A stretch of 64,000 nucleotides of DNA, from the NCBI RefSeq assembly GCF_018139695.1, contig NZ_JAGSOG010000004.1, positions 36,377-100,376 on the forward strand, read 5' to 3'. Within the stretch, counting starts at the first letter, position 1. Each line of letters starts with the position of its first letter. The position numbers were made by a program, and so were the translations under genes. The stretch comes from Actinospica durhamensis (GTDB lineage: Bacteria > Actinomycetota > Actinomycetes > Streptomycetales > Catenulisporaceae). Under the pieces are notes generated by a model that worked only from the letters and a program-made list of their open reading frames with translations, was not told the origin of the DNA and searched no databases. Below are positions 36,584 to 44,419 of this stretch, one piece after another.

Positions 36584-37258
36584 TCAACCAGGGATCTGCG
36601 ACCCGGTGACGGCCAGCGTCGCCAGCTCTACGAGCCGGGTGCCGACGTCGATGACGGGCAGGTCGCAGGCCGCGGTGATCAGCGGCAGGATGGTGGTGAA
36701 GTGCGTGCAGGCGAGGACGACGGCGTCCAGGTCGAGGCGCTGCGCCAAGCGCAGCGTCGTCGGCAGGTGCGAGTGGGTGAAGGCCGCTTCCGGGTCACCG
36801 GTCTCGATCCCGCTAACCAGGGCAGGATCCGACAACCCGACCATCCGATGGCCGGGGCTGACCTGCCAGGTGGTCCGTTCGACACCGACGAGGGCTTGCG
36901 CGTTCCCGGTGATCACCAATGACGAGCGCAACTCCGGAAACACCTCCCGGTAGACGGCGATGGGCGAGATCACCGGCAGCGCCGCCTTGTCGTGGTCCAC
37001 CACGGCGGACATCGAATTGCAGAACAGCATCGCCAGCTCGGTCCCCCGAGCGTGCAGGCCGTGGAGGCGAGCGTGGAACGCCGCAGCCAGCCCGCGGGGA
37101 TCCTGGTACTGCATCGAGTCCTGCTCGTGCGGCGTATTCGCCATGCCATACGGAACCGCCGCCAGTCCCTTGGCCCGCAGCAACTCGGCGCCGAGGCCGG
37201 CGTCGAAAGGCGTGCCGGCGATCACCGCCACCGCGGGCGTCTCACCGTCCAACATCAT
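36584..37258 (-). CDS. Aspartate/glutamate racemase-family protein
   Basis: A 224-residue protein of the Asp/Glu/hydantoin racemase superfamily. Both catalytic cysteines are visible: LFCNSMS at about residue 80 and LACTHF at about residue 185, so a cofactor-independent racemase, isomerase or decarboxylase reaction is likely. The family also includes maleate isomerase and arylmalonate decarboxylase. It is the third gene in a minus-strand run downstream of the acyl-CoA-dehydrogenase-fold and SgcJ-type genes, separated from the latter by 41 bp. It might racemise an amino acid precursor used by the NRPS enzymes. The substrate is unknown. Confidence 0.85.
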   Translation of the reverse strand: MMLDGETPAVAVIAGTPFDAGLGAELLRAKGLAAVPYGMANTPHEQDSMQYQDPRGLAAAFHARLHGLHARGTELAMLFCNSMSAVVDHDKAALPVISPIAVYREVFPELRSSLVITGNAQALVGVERTTWQVSPGHRMVGLSDPALVSGIETGDPEAAFTHSHLPTTLRLAQRLDLDAVVLACTHFTTILPLITAACDLPVIDVGTRLVELATLAVTGSQIPG

Positions 37259-37299
37259 CGCGTCTCCGTCTCCGTCACCGCAGGCGTCCTGGTCCGGGG

Positions 37300-37734
37300 T
37301 CAGTGGGTGCCGGGCTTCGGCAGCTGCTGCTTGGCCGGGGTGTTCTGGTAGGAGGCCAGGTGCCAGGATCCGTCCCGCTTCACGACGGTCCAGGAGGCCT
37401 TGATCGACTGGGAGTCCGCGACCTCGGTCTCGCCGGGGGCGAGGACGCCGCCCTGGGTGATGAGAACGCCGGAGTCCGGGGTGAAGAAGCGGATCTCCAG
37501 CGGCCGCCCGGTGACCTGTGTGCCCTTGTAGTTGCCCGCGAACGACTCCGCCAGGAATGCGCGGATCTCGTCGCGGCCCTTCTTGTAGACGCCGGGCAGG
37601 ATCATGGTGCCGTCTTCGGTGAAGACGCCGGCGAACGAGTCTGCGTCACCGTAGGCCCAGGCGGCGATGACCTTCTGGGTCAGTGCCGCGATCGCGGCCT
37701 GATCGGCGGCGGTGCCGGTTTCGGTCGTGGTCAT
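37300..37734 (-). CDS. SgcJ-type NTF2-like protein
   Basis: A 144-residue NTF2-like/SnoaL-like protein of the SgcJ/EcaC family. It shows the cone-fold pattern: an N-terminal helix IAALTQKVIAAWAYGDADSF, then FAGVFTEDGTMILPG, and a final strand pair SWTVVKRDGSWHLASYQ. SgcJ itself is encoded in the C-1027 nine-membered enediyne cluster; its precise role is unsettled. The ATG at 37734 has AAGGGGA upstream, and the preceding gene ends only 10 bp away. Its presence 3 kb from an enediyne cassette is strong circumstantial evidence that this part of the window belongs to enediyne biosynthesis. Confidence 0.9.
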   Translation of the reverse strand: MTTTETGTAADQAAIAALTQKVIAAWAYGDADSFAGVFTEDGTMILPGVYKKGRDEIRAFLAESFAGNYKGTQVTGRPLEIRFFTPDSGVLITQGGVLAPGETEVADSQSIKASWTVVKRDGSWHLASYQNTPAKQQLPKPGTH

Positions 37735-37744
37735 GACGGTCCCC

Positions 37745-38914
37745 TTAGATGTAGAGCGTGTTGGGCTCGAGGCCGCAGAGCACACGGCCGTACAGTTCGG
37801 CATTGGTGTTCGGGTGCATCAACGCATGGAGGTTGATCGCGGCGACGTCGCGGGCGATCCGCTGGATCGGAATGCCCTGATAGATCGAGGAGCCGCCGGA
37901 GGCCGTGGCCAGGATGTCGATGGACTCCTTGGCCAGGCGGACCACCGCGCCGAGGTCGGCCCGTGCGATCGCGCGCTCTTCCAGCTTCCACGAGCCGCCC
38001 TCGACGGTCTTCGTGTCGACCAGAGTGGAGAGCCGGTGCGCGTGGAACGCGGCTTCGTCGATCTTCAGCGCAGACTCGGCCACCTGGTAGTGCGTGATCG
38101 GGGCCTCGCGCTGCGATGCGTAAGCGGTGTAAGTGATCTTGCGGTCCGGCAGCCGCTTGAGGAAGCTGTCCTGAGCCGCCTTGGCCAAGCCCAGCAGCGT
38201 GCCGACAGACGAGGCCGAGGCGACCGGCAGCAGCGGCGCCCGGTAGATCGAGCCGGCCGCACCGCCCTGCCCCTCCAGCACCGCGGGCAGCGGGAGCACG
38301 CGTTCGGCCGGGATGAAGACGTCCTGGGCCACCGTCGAGACGCTGCCGGTCCCGCGCAGGCCCGCAGTGTCCCAGTCGTCCACGATCAGCAGATCCGACA
38401 GCGGAACCAGCGCCATGATCGGGTACGGCTCGCCCTCGGCCGGGACGAGGATCGCGATGATCTCCTGCCACTGCGCGTGCAGCGCCCCGCTGATGAAGCC
38501 CCACTTGCCGTTCACCACGACGCCGCCGTCGACCGGCGCGGCCATCGCGGACGGGCTGAGCGTGCCGCACACTCGCACGTCCGGGGTCGCGAACACCTCG
38601 TCCTGCACGGTTTCCGGGAACTGGCAGGCCATCCAGGTGGGGATCCAGTACACCGAAGCCACCCAGGAGGTCGAGCCGTCGGCGCAGCCGAGCTCGGTGG
38701 CGACGTCGACGAGCGTGCGGGTGTCGGCTTCGAAACCACCGTAACGCTTCGGGCGGCGCAGCTTGAAGACGCCGGCCTCGGCCAGCGCCTCGATGGACTC
38801 GTCGTGAACCCGCCGGTTCTGCTCGGACCAGTTCGCGTGCTTCTTCAGTACGGGAGCCAGTCCGGCCACGTTGCGGACCAGTTCCTCCCGCGTCGGAACA
38901 TCGGTGCTCGACAC
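37745..38914 (-). CDS. Acyl-CoA dehydrogenase-fold flavin monooxygenase, second copy
   Basis: A 389-residue acyl-CoA dehydrogenase-superfamily protein. LGCADGSTSWVASVYW and VVNGKWGFISGALHAQW match the group D flavin monooxygenases, as does a C-terminal ASGGSSIYQGIPIQRIARD segment. The GTG start at 38914 has GGAGGTCAAG upstream. It heads the operon with the SgcJ-type and racemase-family genes. It is only distantly related to the protein at 11694-12932, so a different substrate is expected. It would require reduced flavin from a separate reductase; the flavin reductase at 62385-63038 is the candidate. A role in C-N or aromatic hydroxylation of an enediyne appendage is inference. Confidence 0.9.
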   Translation of the reverse strand: MSSTDVPTREELVRNVAGLAPVLKKHANWSEQNRRVHDESIEALAEAGVFKLRRPKRYGGFEADTRTLVDVATELGCADGSTSWVASVYWIPTWMACQFPETVQDEVFATPDVRVCGTLSPSAMAAPVDGGVVVNGKWGFISGALHAQWQEIIAILVPAEGEPYPIMALVPLSDLLIVDDWDTAGLRGTGSVSTVAQDVFIPAERVLPLPAVLEGQGGAAGSIYRAPLLPVASASSVGTLLGLAKAAQDSFLKRLPDRKITYTAYASQREAPITHYQVAESALKIDEAAFHAHRLSTLVDTKTVEGGSWKLEERAIARADLGAVVRLAKESIDILATASGGSSIYQGIPIQRIARDVAAINLHALMHPNTNAELYGRVLCGLEPNTLYI

Positions 38915-39385
38915 CTTGACCTCCTACGTAGTCGACGGCACCCAGCTTCGCAGCGGGACAAGGGAGACGCGTCTTCCCACTTGCCGGTGACTCACGTCGC
39001 AGCACACTCGGTGGCGCGGCGCGCAGAAGGGTCCGCGCAACTGTCGCAGGTGGTTGTCGATGCCGTGGGCCGGCCCGCGGCGTGTACTCAGCCCGAGGCG
39101 CGGCGCCTGGCCGCCGATCCGGCCGGCGGCGAGGTCGACGATCCGGTCACCCGGGAGATCCCGGGCCTGCCGGATCGTCGACTCGACACCGTCGTGACGA
39201 ACGTCAACGGCGCGGTGTCCGCGAAACCCCGGTCGTCCGGCGCCCGGTGGGTGACGACGAAGACGTGCTCGCCCGCGGCCGGCACACCGCCCCGGCCGTG
39301 GGTCTGGCCGACGGGGAACCGACCTCCACGGAGCCGTCCACCGACACGACGGCGCCCTTGATCGTCCTTCCCGTCACGCCGCTGC
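38915..39385. other. Intergenic region, no confident gene
   Basis: About 470 bp with GC-rich, coding-like composition but no frame carrying a recognisable start, ribosome binding site and family motif. It could be a decayed gene. GGAGG at the left edge is the ribosome binding site of the monooxygenase. Confidence 0.4.
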
Positions 39386-39934
39386 CTAGGCCGTTCGCGG
39401 CCGGTATCGGAGCGTGACCACCCCGGACTTGTACGGCGTGGCCGACACCAGCTCGAGCCGCAGCGGCCCGAAGCCGTCGAAGAACCGCGGGCCGGCGGGC
39501 CACAGGCTCGGGTGCACGCCGAACCAGTACTCGTCAATCAGGCCGCGCTGCGCCAGCGCCTGCGCGAACTCCCCACATCCGGAGACCCACAGCGTGCTGT
39601 TCTCCTTGATCTTCGCCACGCTCTCGGTGAGGTCGCCCTCGATCAGCGTCGCGTTCCACTCCAACGGGCCGGACAGGGTCCGCGATCCGACGTATTTCGG
39701 CATGGCGTTGATCCGGGCCGCGAAGGTCTCCATCCCCGGGACGTCAACGAGTTTCGGCCATACGGCCGCCAGGCCCTCATAGGTCTTGCGTCCGAGCAGC
39801 ATCGCGTCGGCGATCGTCAGCTGATCGAGGCTCGCATCGCGGCTGTCGCCGTCGAGCTCCAACCAATCCTCCGGGGTCGGCGCCTCGTAGGCGCCGTTGA
39901 CGGTGACCGCGCTGTGCAGAATGACTTTTCCCAT
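39386..39934 (-). CDS. RibD C-terminal/dihydrofolate reductase-family protein
   Basis: A 182-residue protein of the RibD C-terminal/DHFR superfamily. It begins MGKVILHSAVTVNG, contains MLLGRKTYEGLAAVWP (NADPH-binding region) and ends with VVTLRYRP. The ATG at 39934 gives the usual family N-terminus; another ATG three codons upstream (39943) follows an AT-rich TAGTAAT stretch and might be a leaderless start. No Shine-Dalgarno is visible for either. It stands alone on the minus strand. Probably an accessory reductase of unknown substrate, perhaps unrelated to the pathway. Confidence 0.88.
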   Translation of the reverse strand: MGKVILHSAVTVNGAYEAPTPEDWLELDGDSRDASLDQLTIADAMLLGRKTYEGLAAVWPKLVDVPGMETFAARINAMPKYVGSRTLSGPLEWNATLIEGDLTESVAKIKENSTLWVSGCGEFAQALAQRGLIDEYWFGVHPSLWPAGPRFFDGFGPLRLELVSATPYKSGVVTLRYRPRTA

Positions 39935-40347
39935 GCAGCGCATATTACTAAGCGAGTTGCCGTATGTCTCGTCGGTGATCGCCAGGTTGTCAGGGTGATG
40001 CTAAAGGCGGGGTGGCGGCGGCCATTCGGGTTCGTGTGCGGTGTCGGAAGAAGGCGTGGGCATCCGCGATCCGGCCGACGCGAGCGACGGCCGGGCGCCC
40101 GGACCGCATTGATATGCCCATGCTGATTCTTGCTTTCGAGTTCTGACCAGGTGCGCGCGCCACCCGCCCCGTCTTCGGGTGCTGTGCTGCGGCGATTGTC
40201 CGATCTGCCGATCGCCGGGACATCTCCGAAATTGCCCGGCCGGGATAACGCGGATTCCCCGCACACGTCCGGCAATCAGGGAGAGGTGAACACGCGTGCC
40301 GCGCATCTACGTTGAGTGACACAGCCGCACAAAACGCGGAGGACACC
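39935..40347. promoter_or_regulatory. Upstream region of the enediyne block
   Basis: About 410 bp between the divergent reductase gene and the first small gene of the enediyne block. It must hold the plus-strand promoter. GCGGAGGA at 40336-40343 is the ribosome binding site of the small gene. No clear operator or hexamer pair was found. Confidence 0.4.
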
Positions 40348-40650
40348 GTGTCAGATTCGACCGCAGTGCAGGACCCGATCGTCATCGAAGTACGGCTCGC
40401 GGGCAGCCCGAGGATTCCCGGTACGGACGAGCATGCGCTGCCGGGTTTCGGTGACGCGCGCGTGGCGGCGGGGGAATCGTTCGCTCGCGCCCGCCCGCGC
40501 AATCGGGTGGAGATCAGGATGGTCGATTTCCGGGCCCTGCCGGAGGAGGTCGGCGCGGCGAACGAGCAGGGCCAGAGGCTGCTCGACCGCCCCAACGCCG
40601 CCGCCCCGGCCTGCCCGCCGGTGAATCCGGACGTGCTCAGGGGCGGCTGA
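40348..40650 (+). CDS. Short protein homologous to the N-terminus of the solute-binding-like protein
   Basis: A 100-residue protein whose residues 11-59 align with residues 3-45 of the 446-residue solute-binding-like protein at 5859-7199. Both contain IEV..A.SP, then LPGFGD, ESF.R..P..RV; over the ungapped block from LPGFGD, 17 of 29 positions are identical. After about residue 75 the similarity ends and the sequence stops with a short unrelated tail, so more than 80% of the paralogue is missing. The GTG at 40348 with GGAGGA five bases upstream is the likely start; an in-frame TTG lies at 40312. It may be a decayed duplicate or a retained small domain. It immediately precedes the enediyne cassette. 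Confidence 0.7.
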   Translation: MSDSTAVQDPIVIEVRLAGSPRIPGTDEHALPGFGDARVAAGESFARARPRNRVEIRMVDFRALPEEVGAANEQGQRLLDRPNAAAPACPPVNPDVLRGG

Positions 40651-40673
40651 GAGCGACCCCGCGACGACGGTAT

Positions 40674-40698
40674 GGCCGGCGAAGACAACTCGCCGGCC
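40674..40698 (+). terminator. Small hairpin before the enediyne cassette
   Basis: An 8-bp perfect stem (GGCCGGCG and its complement) with a 9-nt loop in the 134-bp gap between the short protein gene and the first DUF1702 gene. Possible terminator or mRNA end. Confidence 0.45.
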
Positions 40699-40784
40699 AG
40701 ACCCGCGTCGTCTGTGCGCTCACCGGGAAAGAAACCCGTGCGTCGCAGGACTCGAAGATTACAACCTCAGGAAGGTGCCCCCGG

Positions 40785-41771
40785 ATGCCCACTGCGCTCG
40801 GATCGCTCCGCAGACTCGTGCTCACCCCTTCGCTGGCATCGGTCAGCTTCGCCGGCCGCCGTTTCCCGATCACCGCCACGCCCGCCACCCGGCGGCTCGA
40901 GGCGATACCGCAGAGTGTGATCTGCGGATTCGAATGGGGCATCGACTCGCGCACGCTGTGGGAGGTGGAACGACGGCTGGAACTGGTCGAGCCGGAGATG
41001 CGCGGGTTCGCCTACGAGGGCGCGACGATGGCCTTCACCGTGCGCGACACCATGCGCGGACACCGCACCAGGGACCTGATGCTCGGGTCCGGGCAGCCGC
41101 ACATCTTTTTGACCTACATCGGCATCGGCTTCGCGATGGCCCGGCTGCCGCGGCCGCTGTGGCGCAAGGTGCTGCCGGACCTCGGCGACGCGCCGTTCCA
41201 CCCGACGATGAGCTGGCTGGCCGTCGACGGGTACGGATTCGACCGCGCCTACTTCGACACCAAGCGCTGGGTCGAGCGCCAGGCCCGGCCCAAGCCCTAC
41301 CCCTGGGAGGGGCACCCGGGCTACTTCAACCGGGCCGTGGACCAGGGCATCGGCCGCGCGCTGTGGTTCATCCACGGCGGCCGCCCGAGCGCGGTGGCCG
41401 ACGCCGTGGACCGCTTCGCCGCCGACCGGCGCCCGGACCTGTGGGCCGGCGTCGGGCTCGCCTGCTGCTTCGCCGGCGGAGCCGGGGCCGACGAACTGGC
41501 CGCCCTGCGCGAGCGCGCGGACGAGCACCGGCACGAGCTCGCGCTCGGCGCCGTGTTCGCGGCGAAGGGCCGCGACTGGTCCGGGTTCGTGCCCGGACAC
41601 ACCGAGGTCGCGGTCAAGGCACTGACCGGGCTGAGCGTGTTCGAGGCGGTCGAGATCGCCGACGCGACCGAGGTCGAACGGGTCGGCACCGGGCCCGAGC
41701 CGCAGTACGAGCTCTGGCGCGAGCGGATCCGGGCGCGGCTGCGCGCGCGGGACGGCGCCGCGGCCCGCTGA
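40785..41771 (+). CDS. Enediyne biosynthesis DUF1702 protein, first copy (E2/E3 type)
   Basis: A 328-residue DUF1702 protein, the family found almost exclusively in enediyne clusters. Signature stretches are MRGFAYEGATMAFTVRD, then WLAVDGYGFDRAYF and the DQGIGRALWF.HGG block. It is homologous along its full length to the next gene product, so the two are tandem paralogues corresponding to the E2/E3 pair of known cassettes; which is E2 and which E3 I cannot decide. Biochemical function is unknown; they are required in the conserved warhead cassette. The ATG at 40785 follows AGGAAGG by 8 nt. First gene of an E2-E3-E7-like run. Confidence 0.92.
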   Translation: MPTALGSLRRLVLTPSLASVSFAGRRFPITATPATRRLEAIPQSVICGFEWGIDSRTLWEVERRLELVEPEMRGFAYEGATMAFTVRDTMRGHRTRDLMLGSGQPHIFLTYIGIGFAMARLPRPLWRKVLPDLGDAPFHPTMSWLAVDGYGFDRAYFDTKRWVERQARPKPYPWEGHPGYFNRAVDQGIGRALWFIHGGRPSAVADAVDRFAADRRPDLWAGVGLACCFAGGAGADELAALRERADEHRHELALGAVFAAKGRDWSGFVPGHTEVAVKALTGLSVFEAVEIADATEVERVGTGPEPQYELWRERIRARLRARDGAAAR

Positions 41772-41819
41772 CCGGCGGACCGCACTCCATCAAGACACCC
41801 TCCGACGACGGGAGAAGAA

Positions 41820-42794
41820 ATGGCCAGCATCATGGGAGCACTGCGACGCCGCGTCCTGACACCGGACATGGCCGAGACCAGGCTCTCCACCCGGGGCTTC
41901 TACGAGAAGAACCCGGCCGCCCGCGACCTGCTCGAAACGGTCGGCATGTCCTTCCTGACCGGGTACGGCTTCGCGGCCGAGGCGGCCGGTCCCACCGACG
42001 CCGAGTCCGGGCTCGAACAGGTGCCCTACGAGTTCCGCGGCTTCGCCTACGAGGGCGCGGCCATGGCCTGCGCCGTACGCGACGGCCTGCCGTTCGGCCA
42101 CGCCCACCGCGTGGAGCGCTTCCTGACCGGCCAGGCCGCGCGCCACGTCTACATGGTCTACGTCGGGGTCGGCTGGGCGATGGCACGGGTGCCGCGGTTC
42201 CGGTGGTCCTCCATGTACACCGCCGACCCGCTGCTGCGCTGGCTGGTGCTGGACGGGTACGGCTTCCACCAGGCCTACTTCCGCACCGCCAAGTACGTGC
42301 ACGAGCAGTATCAGGAGCCGAACTTCCCCTGGCCGGGCAAGGGCTGGTCCTGGTACGCCGACCGGGTCATCGACCAGGGCATCGGCCGGGCGACCTGGTT
42401 CGTGGCCGGCACCGACGCGGCGCGGGTGGCCGACATCTTCGAGGAGTTCCCGGAGAGCCGCCGGGCCGACCTGTACGCCGGCGCCGGGCTCGCCGCCACC
42501 TACGCGGGCGGCGCCGGCGAGCAGGAGCTGGCCGAGTTCCTGCAGCGCGCCGACAAGCACCGCCGCTGGGTCGCCCAGGGCAGCGCGTTCGCCGCGTCCG
42601 CGCGGGTCGAGGCGGGGCTGGTCACGCCGCACACCGAGCTCGCCACCCGGGTGCTGTGCGACGGGATGACGCCCGAGGAGGCCTCGATCGTGTGCGCCGA
42701 GTCCCTGCCCGACCCCTGCGTGGACGGCGCGGTGCCCGCGTACGAGGTGTGGCGCACGCGCATCGCCGAACGGTTCGCCCAGGCCGGGGACTGA
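41820..42794 (+). CDS. Enediyne biosynthesis DUF1702 protein, second copy (E2/E3 type)
   Basis: A 324-residue DUF1702 protein, tandem paralogue of the preceding gene. Shared segments include YEFRGFAYEGAAMACAVRDG, WLVLDGYGFHQAYF, and DQGIGRATWFVAG. The ATG at 41820 has GGGAGAAGAA upstream; the P450 gene starts only 3 bp after its stop, so the three genes are cotranscribed. Function in the cassette is not known. The pair's conservation with UnbV, UnbU, the enediyne PKS and thioesterase is one of the best genomic marks of an enediyne locus. Confidence 0.93.
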   Translation: MASIMGALRRRVLTPDMAETRLSTRGFYEKNPAARDLLETVGMSFLTGYGFAAEAAGPTDAESGLEQVPYEFRGFAYEGAAMACAVRDGLPFGHAHRVERFLTGQAARHVYMVYVGVGWAMARVPRFRWSSMYTADPLLRWLVLDGYGFHQAYFRTAKYVHEQYQEPNFPWPGKGWSWYADRVIDQGIGRATWFVAGTDAARVADIFEEFPESRRADLYAGAGLAATYAGGAGEQELAEFLQRADKHRRWVAQGSAFAASARVEAGLVTPHTELATRVLCDGMTPEEASIVCAESLPDPCVDGAVPAYEVWRTRIAERFAQAGD

Positions 42795-42797
42795 CGG

Positions 42798-44183
42798 ATG
42801 ACCGTGACGAACGCTCCGACGGCGCGCGCCGCCGGCCGGGGCCCGCGCAAGGCCCCGCCGGGCCCGCCGCGCACCCGCACCGTCAAGCTGCTGCGTCAGC
42901 TGATGGGCGATCGGCTGGCGCTGATGCAGGAGGCCGCCGACGAGTACGGCGACGAGGTGCGCCTGGCGGTGGGGCCCAAGACGCTCTACTTCTTCAACCA
43001 CCCGGACTACGCCAAGTACGTACTCACCGACAACAGCGAGAACTACCACAAGGGCATCGGCCTGCACCAGGCCAAACGCGCGCTCGGCGACGGCCTGCTG
43101 ACCAGCGAGGGCGACCAGTGGCGCAAGCAGCGCAGGGTGATCCAGCCGGTCTTCCAGGCCAAGCGGATCGCCCGGCAGGCCGACGTCGTGGCCGACGAGG
43201 CCGCGACGATGGTGGCGCGGCTGCGCACCAAGGCCGGCACCGGGCCGGTGAACATCACCGGCGAGATGACCTCGCTGACCCTCGGCGTGCTCGGGCGCAC
43301 CCTGCTGGACGAGGACCTCGGCGGCCACGGCGGCATCGGCCACGCGTTCGAGGCGGTCCAGGACCAGGCCATGTTCGAGATGCTCAGCCTCGGCGCGGTC
43401 CCCACCTGGCTGCCGCTGCCGCGCCAGCTGCGCTTCCGCAAGGCCCGCGCCCACCTCGAGGAGGTCGTGCGTGAGCTCACCGTCGCGCGCGAGCGGCGGC
43501 CCACCGTGGACGGCGAGGACGTGCTGTCCCGGCTGATCGAGTCCGTGCGCGAAGAACGCGATCCCCGGGTCGGCGAGCAGCGGATGCGCGACGAGCTCAT
43601 CACCCTGCTGCTGGCCGGCCACGAGACCACGGCGAGCACGCTCAGCTGGGCCTTCCACCTCGTCGGCGGCGACCCCGAGGTGCGCGAGCGCCTGCACGAG
43701 GAGGCCGTGCGCGTCCTGGGCGACCGCCTCCCGGTCTACGAGGACCTGAATCAGCTCACGTACACGTCCATGGTGGTGGAGGAGTCGATCCGGCTCTACC
43801 CGCCGGTGTGGATGCTCTCCCGGATCGCCCAGGGCCCGGACGAGATCGGCGGCTACCGCATCCCGTCGGGTGCGGACGTCGTCATCTGCCCGTACACGAT
43901 GCACCGCCACCCCGAGTTCTGGGACGCGCCGGAGAAGTTCGACCCGGAGCGCTTCCGCCCCGACCGCCCGACCGACCGCCCCCGCTACGCCTACATCCCG
44001 TTCGGGGCCGGCCCGCGCTTCTGCGTGGGCAACAACCTCGGCATGATGGAGGCCGCGTTCGTACTCGCCATGGTCATGCGCGAGCTGCGCCTGGAGCCCG
44101 TGCCCGACCGCCCGGTCGTGCCCGAGGCCATGCTCTCGCTGCGTGTCCGCGGCGGCCTGCACATGAACGTCGAGCGCGCCTAG
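42798..44183 (+). CDS. Cytochrome P450, enediyne E7 type
   Basis: A 461-residue cytochrome P450 of the CYP102/CYP4-like class rather than the usual short bacterial class. It has I-helix LAGHETTAST, K-helix EESIRLYPP, and heme-ligand Cys409 in FGAGPRFCVG. There is no membrane anchor. Position and class match the E7 P450s of nine- and ten-membered enediyne cassettes, assumed to oxidise the core during warhead maturation. The ATG at 42798 follows the DUF1702 stop by 3 bp, without a clear ribosome binding site, so translation is likely coupled. A perfect 19-bp hairpin ends this three-gene unit. Confidence 0.95.
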   Translation: MTVTNAPTARAAGRGPRKAPPGPPRTRTVKLLRQLMGDRLALMQEAADEYGDEVRLAVGPKTLYFFNHPDYAKYVLTDNSENYHKGIGLHQAKRALGDGLLTSEGDQWRKQRRVIQPVFQAKRIARQADVVADEAATMVARLRTKAGTGPVNITGEMTSLTLGVLGRTLLDEDLGGHGGIGHAFEAVQDQAMFEMLSLGAVPTWLPLPRQLRFRKARAHLEEVVRELTVARERRPTVDGEDVLSRLIESVREERDPRVGEQRMRDELITLLLAGHETTASTLSWAFHLVGGDPEVRERLHEEAVRVLGDRLPVYEDLNQLTYTSMVVEESIRLYPPVWMLSRIAQGPDEIGGYRIPSGADVVICPYTMHRHPEFWDAPEKFDPERFRPDRPTDRPRYAYIPFGAGPRFCVGNNLGMMEAAFVLAMVMRELRLEPVPDRPVVPEAMLSLRVRGGLHMNVERA

Positions 44184-44209
44184 CAGCCCGCGAGACACCT
44201 TCGATCATC

Positions 44210-44251
44210 AGCGTTCTGGCCCGGCCGCCCACGCGGCCGGGCCAGAACGCT
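44210..44251 (+). terminator. Terminator after the E7-type P450
   Basis: A perfect 19-bp stem (AGCGTTCTGGCCCGGCCGC and its complement) with loop CCAC, starting 26 bp after the stop codon. Confidence 0.88.
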
Positions 44252-44303
44252 GTCCCATTCGCACACCGCGTGACCGTCCTGTTCCGGAACCGTCGCTCCG
44301 GTC

Positions 44304-44332
44304 TTGACATGACTGTAACCGCGCCGTAAACA
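44304..44332 (+). promoter_or_regulatory. Promoter of the GH16 gene
   Basis: A consensus -35 TTGACA at 44304-44309, then exactly 17 bp, then a weak -10 TAAACA at 44327-44332. It lies 88 bp before the GH16 start and just upstream of a perfect palindrome, as expected for a repressible sigma-70-type promoter. Confidence 0.65.
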
Positions 44333-44343
44333 GTTCCCTGATT

Positions 44344-44357
44344 GGAGAGCGCTCTCC
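44344..44357. promoter_or_regulatory. LacI-type operator palindrome
   Basis: GGAGAGCGCTCTCC is a perfect 14-bp palindrome with the central CG step and GAGCGCTC core typical of LacI-family sugar repressors in Streptomyces (CebR-like sites read TGGGAGCGCTCCCA). It overlaps the expected transcription start of the glucanase gene. The cognate repressor is not in the window. Confidence 0.7.
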
Positions 44358-44419
44358 CACCTCCGCGCCGGACCCACCCCGCGCCCGCGCGCGCACCGCG
44401 CCGAAAGGGACACCGCACC

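Noticed and set aside
38960..39361. Plus-strand frame with protein-like composition upstream of the reductase gene
   Set aside because: It is the tail of a long antisense frame to the monooxygenase gene. No start, ribosome binding site or recognisable family.
40130..40315. 61-codon plus-strand frame before the short solute-binding-like gene
   Set aside because: No ribosome binding site, Pro/Ser-rich, and it ends across the alternative TTG start. More likely promoter DNA.
40775..43474. An 899-codon frame across both DUF1702 genes and the P450
   Set aside because: Low-complexity Arg/Pro/Gly translation. The two DUF1702 frames and the P450 frame explain the region with motifs and ribosome binding sites.
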